Shown: positions 18,283 through 27,649, counted from the first letter of the stretch. The stretch is DNA of 64,000 nucleotides from Ignavibacteriota bacterium (GCA_013112585.1 JABFGH010000012.1:88050-152049), one strand, 5' to 3'. Numbers and translations: made by a program. The notes: a model not told the origin generated them from the sequence alone.

Positions 18283-21200
18283 GTTTCAATCCGCGCACCC
18301 GTGATGGGTGCGACAGTACCGCCCATCCAATTGGACCCAATGAAGCAAGTTTCAATCCACGCACCCGTGATGGGTGCGACTCGATATCGCCGGTTTCGGT
18401 GATTTGTTTATCGGTGTTTCAATCCACGCACCCGTGATGGGTGCGACATTTATTCCTATTCTGTTATTTGTAGCATCTATTGTTTCAATCCACGCACCCG
18501 TGATGGGTGCGACTTGAGATAATCGATACTGGTTTAGACTTATTAGGTTTCAATCCACGCACCCGTGATGGGTGCGACTTCGGGTCAATCCTTAATTGGT
18601 TTGACTCAAACGATGTTTCAATCCACGCACCCGTGATGGGTGCGACTTCTTTGTTTTTTTTATCTATGTAATCTTTTATTGTTTCAATCCACGCACCCGT
18701 GATGGGTGCGACTTCCTGCCGCCAATTTACCTACATTGTAGAAATCGTTTCAATCCACGCACCCGTGATGGGTGCGACCCCATTAGTGAGATTATTCGTA
18801 CGCGGTAATCGGTTTCAATCCACGCACCCGTGATGGGTGCGACATCGAGATGGATGCGGCGGCCGAGTATCATTAGGTTTCAATCCACGCACCCGTGATG
18901 GGTGCGACGAGCACAACCACATGGAAAAGATTAAAAGACCAAGTTTCAATCCACGCACCCGTGATGGGTGCGACTATATCCCTCGATTCCGCCGATGTAA
19001 TTTGGAGTGTTTCAATCCACGCACCCGTGATGGGTGCGACGTTATCATATATCGATAACTACAGCACCCAGCGCGTTTCAATCCACGCACCCGTGATGGG
19101 TGCGACCGGCTGCATTCCAAACCACACAATTTAAATTTGATGTTTCAATCCACGCACCCGTGATGGGTGCGACCAAATGGGCTGCTACTAATAAAAACGG
19201 CAGAACAGTTTCAATCCACGCACCCGTGATGGGTGCGACCTGGCAGACGGAACCGGACAAACCTTAAAAGACGGTTTCAATCCACGCACCCGTGATGGGT
19301 GCGACATGGTAACTTGCTTTTTATGGAAAACGCAGAAGGGTTTCAATCCACGCACCCGTGATGGGTGCGACACGTTTTGTGGTGTGGGTAGTTTTTAAGG
19401 GAAGGTTTCAATCCACGCACCCGTGATGGGTGCGACGCAATCGAACAGTTTGTTAACTGATATAAAAAATGTTTCAATCCACGCACCCGTGATGGGTGCG
19501 ACCAGGCGGGGTTAATGATACTTACACGGTAACAACGGTTTCAATCCACGCACCCGTGATGGGTGCGACTAAATATTATTACAAATGGGCTGCTACTAAT
19601 AAGTTTCAATCCACGCACCCGTGATGGGTGCGACGGTTAATTTCATAATTCTGTTTTGTGCTGATTGGTTTCAATCCACGCACCCGTGATGGGTGCGACT
19701 CGTACGCGTTATCAAAGGTACATCGGCACAAAATGTTTCAATCCACGCACCCGTGATGGGTGCGACACCGGCTTTATTTTGGTAGCTGGTATCTGCCGTG
19801 TTTCAATCCACGCACCCGTGATGGGTGCGACGGTGAAATTTGGTTCGGTAGTATTAGCCTTAAAGTTTCAATCCACGCACCCGTGATGGGTGCGACCACA
19901 TTAAAAAACATAAACGATTATTCACTGAGGTTTCAATCCACGCACCCGTGATGGGTGCGACATCCCATTAGTGAGATTATTCGTACGCGGTAATCGGTTT
20001 CAATCCACGCACCCGTGATGGGTGCGACCGTATATTCCAATACCGGTTATGCTTTCGACTGTGTTTCAATCCACGCACCCGTGATGGGTGCGACATAGAT
20101 TCACTTGCTGATATCCATAAAGTAAATGTTTCAATCCACGCACCCGTGATGGGTGCGACCCGGTTAAGCTCTCAATTTGTTCCTCTTCTTTAATGTTTCA
20201 ATCCACGCACCCGTGATGGGTGCGACCTCAAGGTGCTGTAATAGCACTTGAATTGGTTGTGTTTCAATCCACGCACCCGTGATGGGTGCGACAATCTGCA
20301 CAAGCAATAACTAAACAAAACAAAAAGTTTCAATCCACGCACCCGTGATGGGTGCGACAGAACTGAGTAACCCATATATAATCACAGCAAAGGTTTCAAT
20401 CCACGCACCCGTGATGGGTGCGACTATATCCCTCGATTCCGCCGATGTAATTTGGAGTGTTTCAATCCACGCACCCGTGATGGGTGCGACACCGGTGTAT
20501 TTTATCGTAAAGCCAAGTATCGTGTTTCAATCCACGCACCCGTGATGGGTGCGACTGGTATTACATCACTTAACCCTAAAAAGGTTGACGTTTCAATCCA
20601 CGCACCCGTGATGGGTGCGACTGAAGAAACATGCAAAGAGCTTAAAAACTATATTGTTTCAATCCACGCACCCGTGATGGGTGCGACTTAACCCACTCAC
20701 TTGAGTTGGGTTATTATTTTTGTTTCAATCCACGCACCCGTGATGGGTGCGACCCGTATATTCCAATACCGGTTATGCTTTCGACTGTGTTTCAATCCAC
20801 GCACCCGTGATGGGTGCGACACTGCCGGTAAGTAAGTTTACCGGCAGTAGTTATAGTTTCAATCCACGCACCCGTGATGGGTGCGACGCAAAGGTACCGT
20901 AAAACAATTAATAGCATTCGGGTTTCAATCCACGCACCCGTGATGGGTGCGACACGATAGGAACGCCGATGTCTTTGGCAGCTAACTGTTTCAATCCACG
21001 CACCCGTGATGGGTGCGACATTCCCTACTAATGCTTTTATGATTATTTGCAATGTTTCAATCCACGCACCCGTGATGGGTGCGACTGGATTCCCAGACAT
21101 TTGTGTAGGTGCTTACGGGTTTCAATCCACGCACCCGTGATGGGTGCGACAGTAATGGGCAGACGTTTTGTTTGTGTAGGAAGTGTTTCAATCCACGCAC

Positions 21201-21479
21201 CCGTGATGGGTGCGACTAAGTCACAATTCAAATACAAACCATGTTTCTTATGTTTCAATCCACGCACCCGTGATGGGTGCGACTAAATAGTCATTTTAAT
21301 AACTCCTTAATTAGTTGTTTCAATCCACGCACCCGTGATGGGTGCGACTTAGGCGGCAAATTATTTGCCACATCGTTATAAAGTTTCAATCCACGCACCC
21401 GTGATGGGTGCGACAGAATTGGAGTAAAAAATGGACACAACAAAAATGTTTCAATCCACGCACCCGTGATGGGTGCGAC
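18283..21479 (-). CRISPR. Type I-C CRISPR array, 49 repeats and 48 spacers
   Basis: I counted 49 copies of a 32-base repeat that begins GTTTCAATCCACGC and ends GGGTGCGAC on the plus strand; spacers are 33-36 bases. Read on the minus strand the repeat ends GTGGATTGAAAC, the type I-C form, so transcription runs leftwards from a leader next to cas2. The leftmost repeat (18283-18314) has one change (A to G at 18293), as expected at the leader-distal end. One spacer occurs twice identically (18975-19008, 20425-20458). Two more pairs differ only in 1-2 bases at one end, and two spacers overlap in sequence (19174-19207, 19570-19602). Open frames across the array are artefacts. Confidence 0.98.
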
Positions 21480-21650
21480 TGTGTATATACTAACTTCTTA
21501 AATTTAATAAACTTACGTACTACATTCTGCTACTTAAAAGCATATTTTAATTTATTGTTAAGTTTTATAAAAAAAATGGTTTTTTATCTGTTTTTTTAAA
21601 GGCTAACCTTCTTAACAGATTATGTATGCTTAGTTTAGCGTTTGTAAAAT
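21480..21650 (-). promoter_or_regulatory. CRISPR leader
   Basis: About 170 very AT-rich bases lie between the newest repeat and the cas2 stop, with long A/T runs and no gene. The orientation of the repeat, the intact first repeat at this end and the adjacency to cas1-cas2 mark it as the leader, with the array promoter and the integration site at its boundary near 21479. Confidence 0.8.
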
Positions 21651-21941
21651 TTACAAAATAAAATCATCATCAAAACTTAAGTTTTTATTTGCGCCGTATC
21701 TTTCTAAGCGCCTCTGCCAATTTGCTCCTAAATGATAAAACCGTAAACTATCTTCTTTTTCATCAAAGATCGTAAGGAGTTCATCTTTTAATATTTCCCA
21801 TTGTGCCGGTTCCACCACGCATTCAAATACTGAGTTCTGTGCACGGATACCAAAATTTAAACAGGTTTCAGCAACTTTTTTCAGTCTTTTTTGACCGCTT
21901 GATTTTTTTGTTGAGACATCATAACAGACTATGACCATCAT
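21651..21941 (-). CDS. cas2: CRISPR-associated protein Cas2
   Basis: A 96-residue Cas2 with the usual start MMVIVCYDVSTKK, where the Asp after the first beta strand is conserved, and a ferredoxin-like beta-alpha-beta fold. It bridges two Cas1 dimers in the spacer-integration complex. It starts 5 bases after the cas1 stop, is the last gene of the cas operon and directly precedes the CRISPR leader. Confidence 0.97.
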   Translation of the reverse strand: MMVIVCYDVSTKKSSGQKRLKKVAETCLNFGIRAQNSVFECVVEPAQWEILKDELLTIFDEKEDSLRFYHLGANWQRRLERYGANKNLSFDDDFIL

Positions 21942-21946
21942 AATTT

Positions 21947-22975
21947 TTACCTTAAATAAAATGGTGTATATTTTTCGATATCGCCTCTAATATATCGGGC
22001 TAATAATTTTGCTTGAATATGCGGCAGTAAACCGATTGTCATTTTTTCTTGTAGGAATGGATGTGTTATTGTTTCTTGCTTTCGTTTTTGATAGGCTGCA
22101 AGCACAGCTTTTCTTGCTTTATCTGACATTCTTATTTCACCGGATTCTCTTTTTTCAAAATCTTTTATGTTCACTTGTTTTAGGTTTATTAGGTTCAGCA
22201 TTATTCTGTCTCCCATGTAGGCTCTAAATTCTTCCATCACATCAAGCGCTAAGCTGGGTCTGCCGGCACGTAGTTGATGTAGGAACCCCACCTGCGGGTC
22301 CAGCCCTGTAGTTTCTAATGCTGACCTTACATCATTTACAAGTATTGCATAGATAAATGACAGCAGTGAGTTGGCTGCATCTAATGGCGGACGCTTACTT
22401 CTATTTGCAAAAACGAAATCACTTTTTTGAGCAACAATTAATTCGGAGAGTACTGAAAAATATATTTGTGCACTTTCTCCTTCGTAGCCGCGCAGTTCAT
22501 TCAGGGAATTGCTTTTTTCGATATTAGATAATCTTTTGCCCATTGCTGCAATGGCTTTTATAACTGTTTCCGGACATATATCAGAATGATTACGCTGGTG
22601 TCTTTGCAGTATGTACCTATAGTTTGAAACTTTTGCGGCTATAATCGGGCGCGCTATTTCCATCGATAGAAATTCGTCATCCGAAATTAAATATTGTTGT
22701 TTTCGGATTAGCACATTACCCTTTTGTGCACCGTAAACTTTAGCTAAAAACTTTCCGTTTGGCGATAGGTAGCAGATGCCTATATTGTTTTCTGCACAGT
22801 ATGCCATTAGCGATGGTGATATAATTTTATAGCCGAAGCAAACTATGTTTTCTATTGAATGAACCGGTGCTTGGAATACTTTTTTATTGTCAATCTCTAC
22901 TATAAAGGTTTCGTGGTCTTTATGAATATAGGCATCGTCGGAGGTAATATATAGTGTGTTCAGATGTTTTTTCAT
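21947..22975 (-). CDS. cas1: CRISPR-associated integrase Cas1
   Basis: A 342-residue Cas1 of the I-C type (starting KKHLNTLYITSDDAYIHKDH). Catalytic residues are recognisable: Glu in RGYEGESAQIYF (about 165), His in VGFLHQLRAGRPSLALD (about 233) and the following Asp/Glu in DVMEEFR (about 245-250). It integrates new spacers at the leader end. It overlaps the cas4 stop by 4 bases (ATGA), showing translational coupling. Confidence 0.98.
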   Translation of the reverse strand: MKKHLNTLYITSDDAYIHKDHETFIVEIDNKKVFQAPVHSIENIVCFGYKIISPSLMAYCAENNIGICYLSPNGKFLAKVYGAQKGNVLIRKQQYLISDDEFLSMEIARPIIAAKVSNYRYILQRHQRNHSDICPETVIKAIAAMGKRLSNIEKSNSLNELRGYEGESAQIYFSVLSELIVAQKSDFVFANRSKRPPLDAANSLLSFIYAILVNDVRSALETTGLDPQVGFLHQLRAGRPSLALDVMEEFRAYMGDRIMLNLINLKQVNIKDFEKRESGEIRMSDKARKAVLAAYQKRKQETITHPFLQEKMTIGLLPHIQAKLLARYIRGDIEKYTPFYLR

Positions 22976-23595
22976 GGTGTGTATAATCCTTTTATATAAT
23001 TTTCTACTTTGCGCCGATTAAGTAATTTGGGCTGGCATATTTGCTGCAACGAGCAATTTTTACATTTAGAACTATATTCTTCGCGGGGAATTTTTTTATT
23101 ATCAACTATTTCTCTTACAGCAGTAATTGTATCGGATGTTATTTTCCTAAGTTCTTCGTCTATTTCTATTTTTTCTCTTCTGCGTATTTTTGCATAATAA
23201 AATTCAGCACGCTTAATTTTAACGGAAAGCATTTCCTCTAAACAAATTGCCTGTGCACATAGTTGTATTTTATCACTAAAGTCATTTTTAGGTTTTCCCG
23301 CTTTATATTCTACAGGCAAAACTGTGTTTTCTTTTGTGCTATTGTTAAATTCTACAACATCACATCTGCCCACTATGCCGTATTTATATGAGTGAATGCG
23401 CAGCCCTCTTACCGTTTTTATATTTCCTCGCGTTTCGTATGTGTCGGTATCTACTTTTTCATGCAGCAGATTTCCCCGTGTTGTGTATAGGTTTTCCTGC
23501 CATACGTCATCTACGTGTATTAGTCCGCATTGCCTGGGACAGTAGATGTAGTGCTGCAAAGCGCTGATCATTATGAATTCTTCTTCCTTGTGCAT
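22972..23595 (-). CDS. cas4: CRISPR-associated nuclease Cas4
   Basis: A Cas4 of about 207 residues. Four Fe-S cysteines are visible: one in IYCPRQC near the N-terminus and three in the C-terminal cluster CKNCSLQQIC. The RecB-like core has LPVEYKAGK, with the E-x-K motif. Cas4 trims prespacers and selects PAM ends. I place the start at the ATG at 23595. Upstream in-frame codons (to 23628) lie in the terminal repeat of the DUF559 element and give a non-homologous N-terminus (MKRRGWG). The element therefore sits 4 bases upstream of the native start and may have replaced its ribosome-binding site. Confidence 0.93.
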   Translation of the reverse strand: MHKEEEFIMISALQHYIYCPRQCGLIHVDDVWQENLYTTRGNLLHEKVDTDTYETRGNIKTVRGLRIHSYKYGIVGRCDVVEFNNSTKENTVLPVEYKAGKPKNDFSDKIQLCAQAICLEEMLSVKIKRAEFYYAKIRRREKIEIDEELRKITSDTITAVREIVDNKKIPREEYSSKCKNCSLQQICQPKLLNRRKVENYIKGLYTP

Positions 23596-23599
23596 TACT

Positions 23600-24028
23600 C
23601 TACTCATCCCCCAACCCCTTCTCTTCAAAGAGAAGGGGGGTTTTATATTTGATTTCTTTTTTGATCTTGTTTAGTACGCTGTTTATGTTTTTTTCTATTT
23701 CTTCGTTTTTGAATCTCATTACTTTTATTCCAAGGTTGTTGATTATTTCAGTTCTTTGTTGATCGTTTTCTTTTTGTCTTTCATGATATCCCCCGTCTAT
23801 TTCAATTACTAACTTTTCTTGATGACAATAAAAATCAGCAATATAAAAACTCTCTTTGCCGTTTAGATCATAGTATATGGGAAATTGCCTGTTAAACTTT
23901 TTCCCAATAAATTTTCTATTCCTTACATTTTCCCAAAATAATTTTTCAGCCGGTGTTGAATTTTTTCGCAACTCCCTACAAAGGTTTGTCGCTATTCGTC
24001 TTAATTTTGATTTTGAATTTAAGCTCAT
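23600..24028 (-). CDS. DUF559 (Vsr-like PD-(D/E)XK) endonuclease
   Basis: A 142-residue DUF559 protein, the fold shared with very-short-patch-repair endonucleases. Motifs in order: TPAEKLFWENVRNRKF (about 24-40), GKKFNRQFPIYYD, then the catalytic core ADFYCHQEKLVIEIDGGYH (Asp65 region and the E-I-D of the second acidic motif), QQRTEIINNLGIKVMRF, and NEEIEKNINSVL. All conserved acidic residues appear intact, so it should be active. The last residues (PLLFEEKGLGDE) are encoded by the terminal palindromic repeat rather than by the protein family. It is not a cas protein. It is probably a mobile or homing-like nuclease gene, or a passenger recruited into the cas operon. Confidence 0.9.
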   Translation of the reverse strand: MSLNSKSKLRRIATNLCRELRKNSTPAEKLFWENVRNRKFIGKKFNRQFPIYYDLNGKESFYIADFYCHQEKLVIEIDGGYHERQKENDQQRTEIINNLGIKVMRFKNEEIEKNINSVLNKIKKEIKYKTPLLFEEKGLGDE

Positions 24029-24139
24029 AATAATATTTAACTCATTCTAAAACCCACTCCGCCTGCCAAGAAAAGCGTGGGACAGCTCTTGGACTATTAA
24101 AAGCCCTTCTCTCTGGAGAGAAGGGTTTGGGATGAGTAG
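23600..24139 (-). mobile_element. 540-bp DUF559 element with terminal inverted repeats
   Basis: The ends are perfect 11-base inverted repeats: CTACTCATCCC at 23600-23610 and GGGATGAGTAG at 24129-24139. Just inside each is a related hairpin built on CCCTTCTCT/AGAGAAGGG (23615-23638 and 24104-24125). The only gene inside encodes a DUF559 nuclease, and its TAG stop is the outermost three bases of the left repeat. It separates cas7 from cas4, which are adjacent in ordinary I-C operons. No target-site duplication is evident. A solo copy of the hairpin plus GGGGGATGAG end lies at 30387-30424. Confidence 0.7.
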
Positions 24140-24205
24140 GTTTTTGTTGATGTAAAAAATTTTATTTCCTTCTTATTCATTCAAATACTCTAACAAATTT
24201 ATTGA

Positions 24206-25111
24206 TCACTTTACTTCAACGACTTTAAATATTTCAGGGAATGTTTCGCCGTCAAGGAGTATTTCGTAATCGGTGTAGTCTCTTGCGGGTTTAAACTGAT
24301 CATTAGTTCTTTTCCAGGTTACTCTTTCAAAAAGTTCGTGAGCCGGTTTGTTACCAAGAGCATTATCATGTTTAAAGACAATTAATTTTCTTGTACTCAT
24401 TAAACCGCGTGCAGCAGAGTGATCGTGTTCAAACATTTGCTGCATTGCATTCCAAAATAATTCAAGATCTTCTGTTGAAAAGCCGGTCTGCTCGGCAAGA
24501 TGTGCCGAAATAAAACCATGAGCACGATATAGACCATAAGGCACTGTATATTTCCGACCCATTTCAGAACCACCTGTTTCTGCACGTTCTTCAGTGGTTT
24601 TTGCAACTCTTGTAATACTATGTTCAAGGGCAATTATCGGCTCAACAGATCTTGCAAAAGTCATTTGGATTGGACCACGAACTTGCCCTGCATTAGCTCC
24701 AGTACTCATAACAGCACCAAATGTTCTTACGTCAAAAAAATCTTCACACATTTTCTTGCGTCCCTTTGAGATTTCACTCCCCTGTGCTTCTCCCTTTTTA
24801 TTCCTCTTCTTTCCGTCTTTTTCATCAGCGGGTATTTTTTCAAGATCTATCTCCAGTTTAGCGTAAGCATCAGAAATCAAGTTATTCAAAACAGCTTTTT
24901 CTTTAATGAAAATATCATAAGGTGCTTCGCACCTTTTAACTACTTGAACAAAATTTCGAACTTTTCTCTTTAAACAAACATCAGTTGTTAATCCCATTCC
25001 TGTTTCTGCATCAATTCTTGGTAAATTGCCTGCATCTGGATCACCGTTTGGATTACCATCTTTTACATCAAAAAAGAAAACAAAGTCATACCGATTATTA
25101 ATTACAGCCAT
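24206..25111 (-). CDS. cas7: Type I-C Cascade backbone protein Cas7 (Csd2)
   Basis: A 301-residue Cas7/Csd2. The family N-terminus (YDFVFFFDVKDGNPNGDPDA) is present, followed by GLTTDVCLKRKVRNFVQ and the ARGLMSTRKLIVFKHDN segment. Several copies coat the crRNA in the I-C Cascade. It lies 28 bases downstream of cas8c and is followed by the DUF559 element instead of cas4, with 66 bases between its stop and the element. A Lys-rich loop (EKDGKKRNKKGEAQG, about 93-107) probably contacts nucleic acid. Confidence 0.97.
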   Translation of the reverse strand: MAVINNRYDFVFFFDVKDGNPNGDPDAGNLPRIDAETGMGLTTDVCLKRKVRNFVQVVKRCEAPYDIFIKEKAVLNNLISDAYAKLEIDLEKIPADEKDGKKRNKKGEAQGSEISKGRKKMCEDFFDVRTFGAVMSTGANAGQVRGPIQMTFARSVEPIIALEHSITRVAKTTEERAETGGSEMGRKYTVPYGLYRAHGFISAHLAEQTGFSTEDLELFWNAMQQMFEHDHSAARGLMSTRKLIVFKHDNALGNKPAHELFERVTWKRTNDQFKPARDYTDYEILLDGETFPEIFKVVEVK

Positions 25112-25139
25112 TTTATTGCTCCTTATTTTTTATTTAGAT

Positions 25140-26888
25140 TTAATTTTCATTCTCGTTTTGATTCTTGTTTTTCTTACTTGTGAAGAAATCTTGTCGCTGA
25201 TGGTAGTAACCAACGGAAAAATATGCTTGCTCATTAAGCGGAAGATGATTCGGAAATGATGAAAGTTCGGAGATTACTTCAGCAATAAGTTTTTCAAAAA
25301 ATATTTTTCTTCCTGGCGTTAATTTTGGCATATGATGATTTTTTAATTTCAGTAATTGCGAAAATACTGCAACAGGGCTGCTAGATGCCGCTCCATAGAA
25401 GCGGTCTCGAATAGTCGTATTAATACCAGGGTTTGCTTCTTCTTGAATTTTTTCGAGAACTGCAAAAAGTCTGCCCATCCGGTAGCCCGAATTTGAATTA
25501 GTTAAATCGAGAGCCATTGTTATCTCCTTTTCTTGTAAGTTGTAAAATCTATTTTTCCGGTTAATGTATGCTTTCAAAATTGCAGCACGCGCGCGGTTAA
25601 CATGCTGCTCTGCCCTTATACGCCTAATGCATTGATGCATTAAAGTTATTGGATAAGGTTTACCGTCAATAATACTTTCTATTACCGCACCGGCTAAATT
25701 TGGAGGAACATTTTCCATTTTATATTGAAGGGCTGTTGAAGATAAAATTTGATAAAGCGATAGATGCTGATACTCTTTAGGTCCGTGTACTATTGAAAAA
25801 TCATCGAAGTGTTTTTTTATGTTTTCGCCGAATTCTTCAACAGTTTGAATCTTCCAAAAACGGACTGATATTCTTGCGGCATTGGGTGATAAACCTAAAA
25901 CGTAAAAATAATTATCTCTTTCTTGAGGCAGCTTACCTGTATGTATTGCATCGTAGAGTGAACTGATAATTTCAACTCCTCTATCCGGATCATCTTCCTT
26001 GGCAGATTGTGTTGCAATAACCCATGAAAATAATTCTTCGGGATCAATTATTTGTGTTTCCTTTTCCACCCAAAAAACTATTGTTGAATCACTTATTATT
26101 TTTTTGTTAGTTCGAGAACTTAATAAATGTTTCAGTGCTGTGCTGAAAGCAGCTTCAGCTTTTATTGAAACTGGTGCATTAAATGCCTGTTCTTTCCCAT
26201 AAGAATCAAACCCTGACTTTTTTTGGAAAGCGACGATTTTGGAATTGCTTTTTGAACCCAGAATTGGGGTTGCAGTATGTAAGCGAGATAATGGTTCAAT
26301 ATTTCCTGTAATTAAGCACTTGCCTACAATTGAGCTATTGTTTTCTTCTTCTATTTCATATAATGATTTTTGATAAGCAACTATCATTTCCCTTTGAGGA
26401 ATAACTTCGGTATCTCCATTAAGCCTAAAAGTTAAATTACAGCCTGGAATTTTGGAACATTCTACCCAGTTTGTATGACCTTTAACATCTTCAGCATTAT
26501 TTTTTTCATAAAACAATAATATTGCTTTTACTCCAATATCTTCTTTTAATCTTTGTGGTAATTCATTCAGAGATTTAACAAATACCTCGTTTTGTTTTTC
26601 TGCCATTTTAATTGAAGCCGAAGAAGAATCCTTGGGATGCTGTAACAAATAACCATAATGATCCCACAACAGAAAAGTTTTTTGCCAAGAGTTTTTACCC
26701 GAGCGCGCAATAGCTTTAGGCAGCAGGAATAACTTTCCCTTTTTCTTTTCTCTTAAATCAACAAGGTCAACAAATTCACCATCTGTATTAATTTCAATTA
26801 AAAATTTTATTTCTTTCAATTCAAATCCTTCAGCAGGCAAAGTTTCTTTTTTTCTTTCATAATATTCATACAGCGATTGCAATATCAT
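25140..26888 (-). CDS. cas8c: Type I-C Cascade large subunit Cas8c (Csd1)
   Basis: A 582-residue Csd1/Cas8c. It recognises the PAM and in I-C also yields the small subunit Cas11c from an internal start. The N-terminus MILQSLYEYYERKK is typical, and the middle and C-terminal regions carry VLGLSPNAARISVRFW (about 335-350), AYINRKNRF and LDLTNSNSGYRMGRLFAVLE, which are family hallmarks. The ATG overlaps the cas5 stop by 4 bases. An internal start for Cas11c was not identified with confidence. The C-terminus ends in a low-complexity Asn/Lys/Glu tail. Confidence 0.96.
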   Translation of the reverse strand: MILQSLYEYYERKKETLPAEGFELKEIKFLIEINTDGEFVDLVDLREKKKGKLFLLPKAIARSGKNSWQKTFLLWDHYGYLLQHPKDSSSASIKMAEKQNEVFVKSLNELPQRLKEDIGVKAILLFYEKNNAEDVKGHTNWVECSKIPGCNLTFRLNGDTEVIPQREMIVAYQKSLYEIEEENNSSIVGKCLITGNIEPLSRLHTATPILGSKSNSKIVAFQKKSGFDSYGKEQAFNAPVSIKAEAAFSTALKHLLSSRTNKKIISDSTIVFWVEKETQIIDPEELFSWVIATQSAKEDDPDRGVEIISSLYDAIHTGKLPQERDNYFYVLGLSPNAARISVRFWKIQTVEEFGENIKKHFDDFSIVHGPKEYQHLSLYQILSSTALQYKMENVPPNLAGAVIESIIDGKPYPITLMHQCIRRIRAEQHVNRARAAILKAYINRKNRFYNLQEKEITMALDLTNSNSGYRMGRLFAVLEKIQEEANPGINTTIRDRFYGAASSSPVAVFSQLLKLKNHHMPKLTPGRKIFFEKLIAEVISELSSFPNHLPLNEQAYFSVGYYHQRQDFFTSKKNKNQNENEN

Positions 26889-27649
26889 TTTCTTATCTCC
26901 TCACTATTTATGTGGGGAATTTCAACAACTCCATTTTCAATTTTTGCTTGGAAAAACAATGGTTTCGGATCATTCAAATCTGTGAAGTCCATATCATAAA
27001 GCATATAACCAAGTTCTCTTGTTTCATCAATTGTTTCAATCTGTTCATCTTCATGATTTTTTATAAGACGAAAGTTGCAGCTAAACTCTCTAGTACCAAG
27101 ATATGGCTGATTGAAACATTGTCCTTTGGTCGCACGGCGTTCAAAGATCGACAAATACTTGCCAGGCTTCTCATCTTTTCTAACAGTGTCTTGCTTTTCT
27201 TCCCATGCTTTTATTTCTTCTTTCATAAATTCTTTTTCGTTCGGCTCCCAAAGAAATTCAGGTGCCGCAGCATGCTCATTGTTCTTTCTTTTTTCTGTAG
27301 GAATGTATTCAAGCATTGCAAAAAAACGATATCTAACATCTTTGAGAAATAAACCTGCTCGCTGCTGGCGATAGTTTTCTATCATTATTCCTTCTTTACT
27401 TTTCGGACTCATCACCGTTCCCACTTCGTTTCTTCTAACCGAAACCCATTTGATTGGATTTAGTACTTCAATTTTTTTAACGTGCCATCGGATAGCGGGT
27501 TTCCAGAATATAGCCTCAAAGACAGCACGCACAGCCGATGGCGTAGGGACATCATAGCTTACACGTTCTACTTTCATCTCGGGTCTGGTAAAGCAAGCAT
27601 AATCTCCCCAAACCTCGAGACAGAAGGGTTTGTAATTAATTTCGTTCAT
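26885..27649 (-). CDS. cas5c: Type I-C Cas5c (Cas5d) crRNA-processing protein
   Basis: A Cas5c of 254 residues from the ATG at 27649. This start has GAGG six bases upstream; the further in-frame ATG at 27661 contains that same site and is less likely. The segments YKPFCLEVWGDYACFTRPEM and SYDVPTPSAVRAVFEAIFWK are diagnostic. In I-C systems Cas5c replaces Cas6 and cuts pre-crRNA at the base of the repeat hairpin (here GCACCC/GGGTGC), leaving the ATTGAAAC-type handle. It lies 61 bases downstream of cas3. Confidence 0.96.
   Translation of the reverse strand: MNEINYKPFCLEVWGDYACFTRPEMKVERVSYDVPTPSAVRAVFEAIFWKPAIRWHVKKIEVLNPIKWVSVRRNEVGTVMSPKSKEGIMIENYRQQRAGLFLKDVRYRFFAMLEYIPTEKRKNNEHAAAPEFLWEPNEKEFMKEEIKAWEEKQDTVRKDEKPGKYLSIFERRATKGQCFNQPYLGTREFSCNFRLIKNHEDEQIETIDETRELGYMLYDMDFTDLNDPKPLFFQAKIENGVVEIPHINSEEIRK

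Noticed and set aside
20821..20855. Hairpin inside the array read as a chromosomal terminator
   Set aside because: It occupies exactly one spacer between two intact repeats, so it is a captured sequence, not a native terminator.
18837..21599. Several open frames of 60-100 codons on both strands across 18.8-21.6 kb, with a repeated HAPVMGAT or SRVRGLK peptide
   Set aside because: They are translations of the CRISPR repeats; the repeated peptide is the repeat itself read in different frames.
23596..23628. Longer cas4 starting at 23628
   Set aside because: The extra residues are encoded by the terminal repeat of the DUF559 element and do not resemble Cas4 N-termini.
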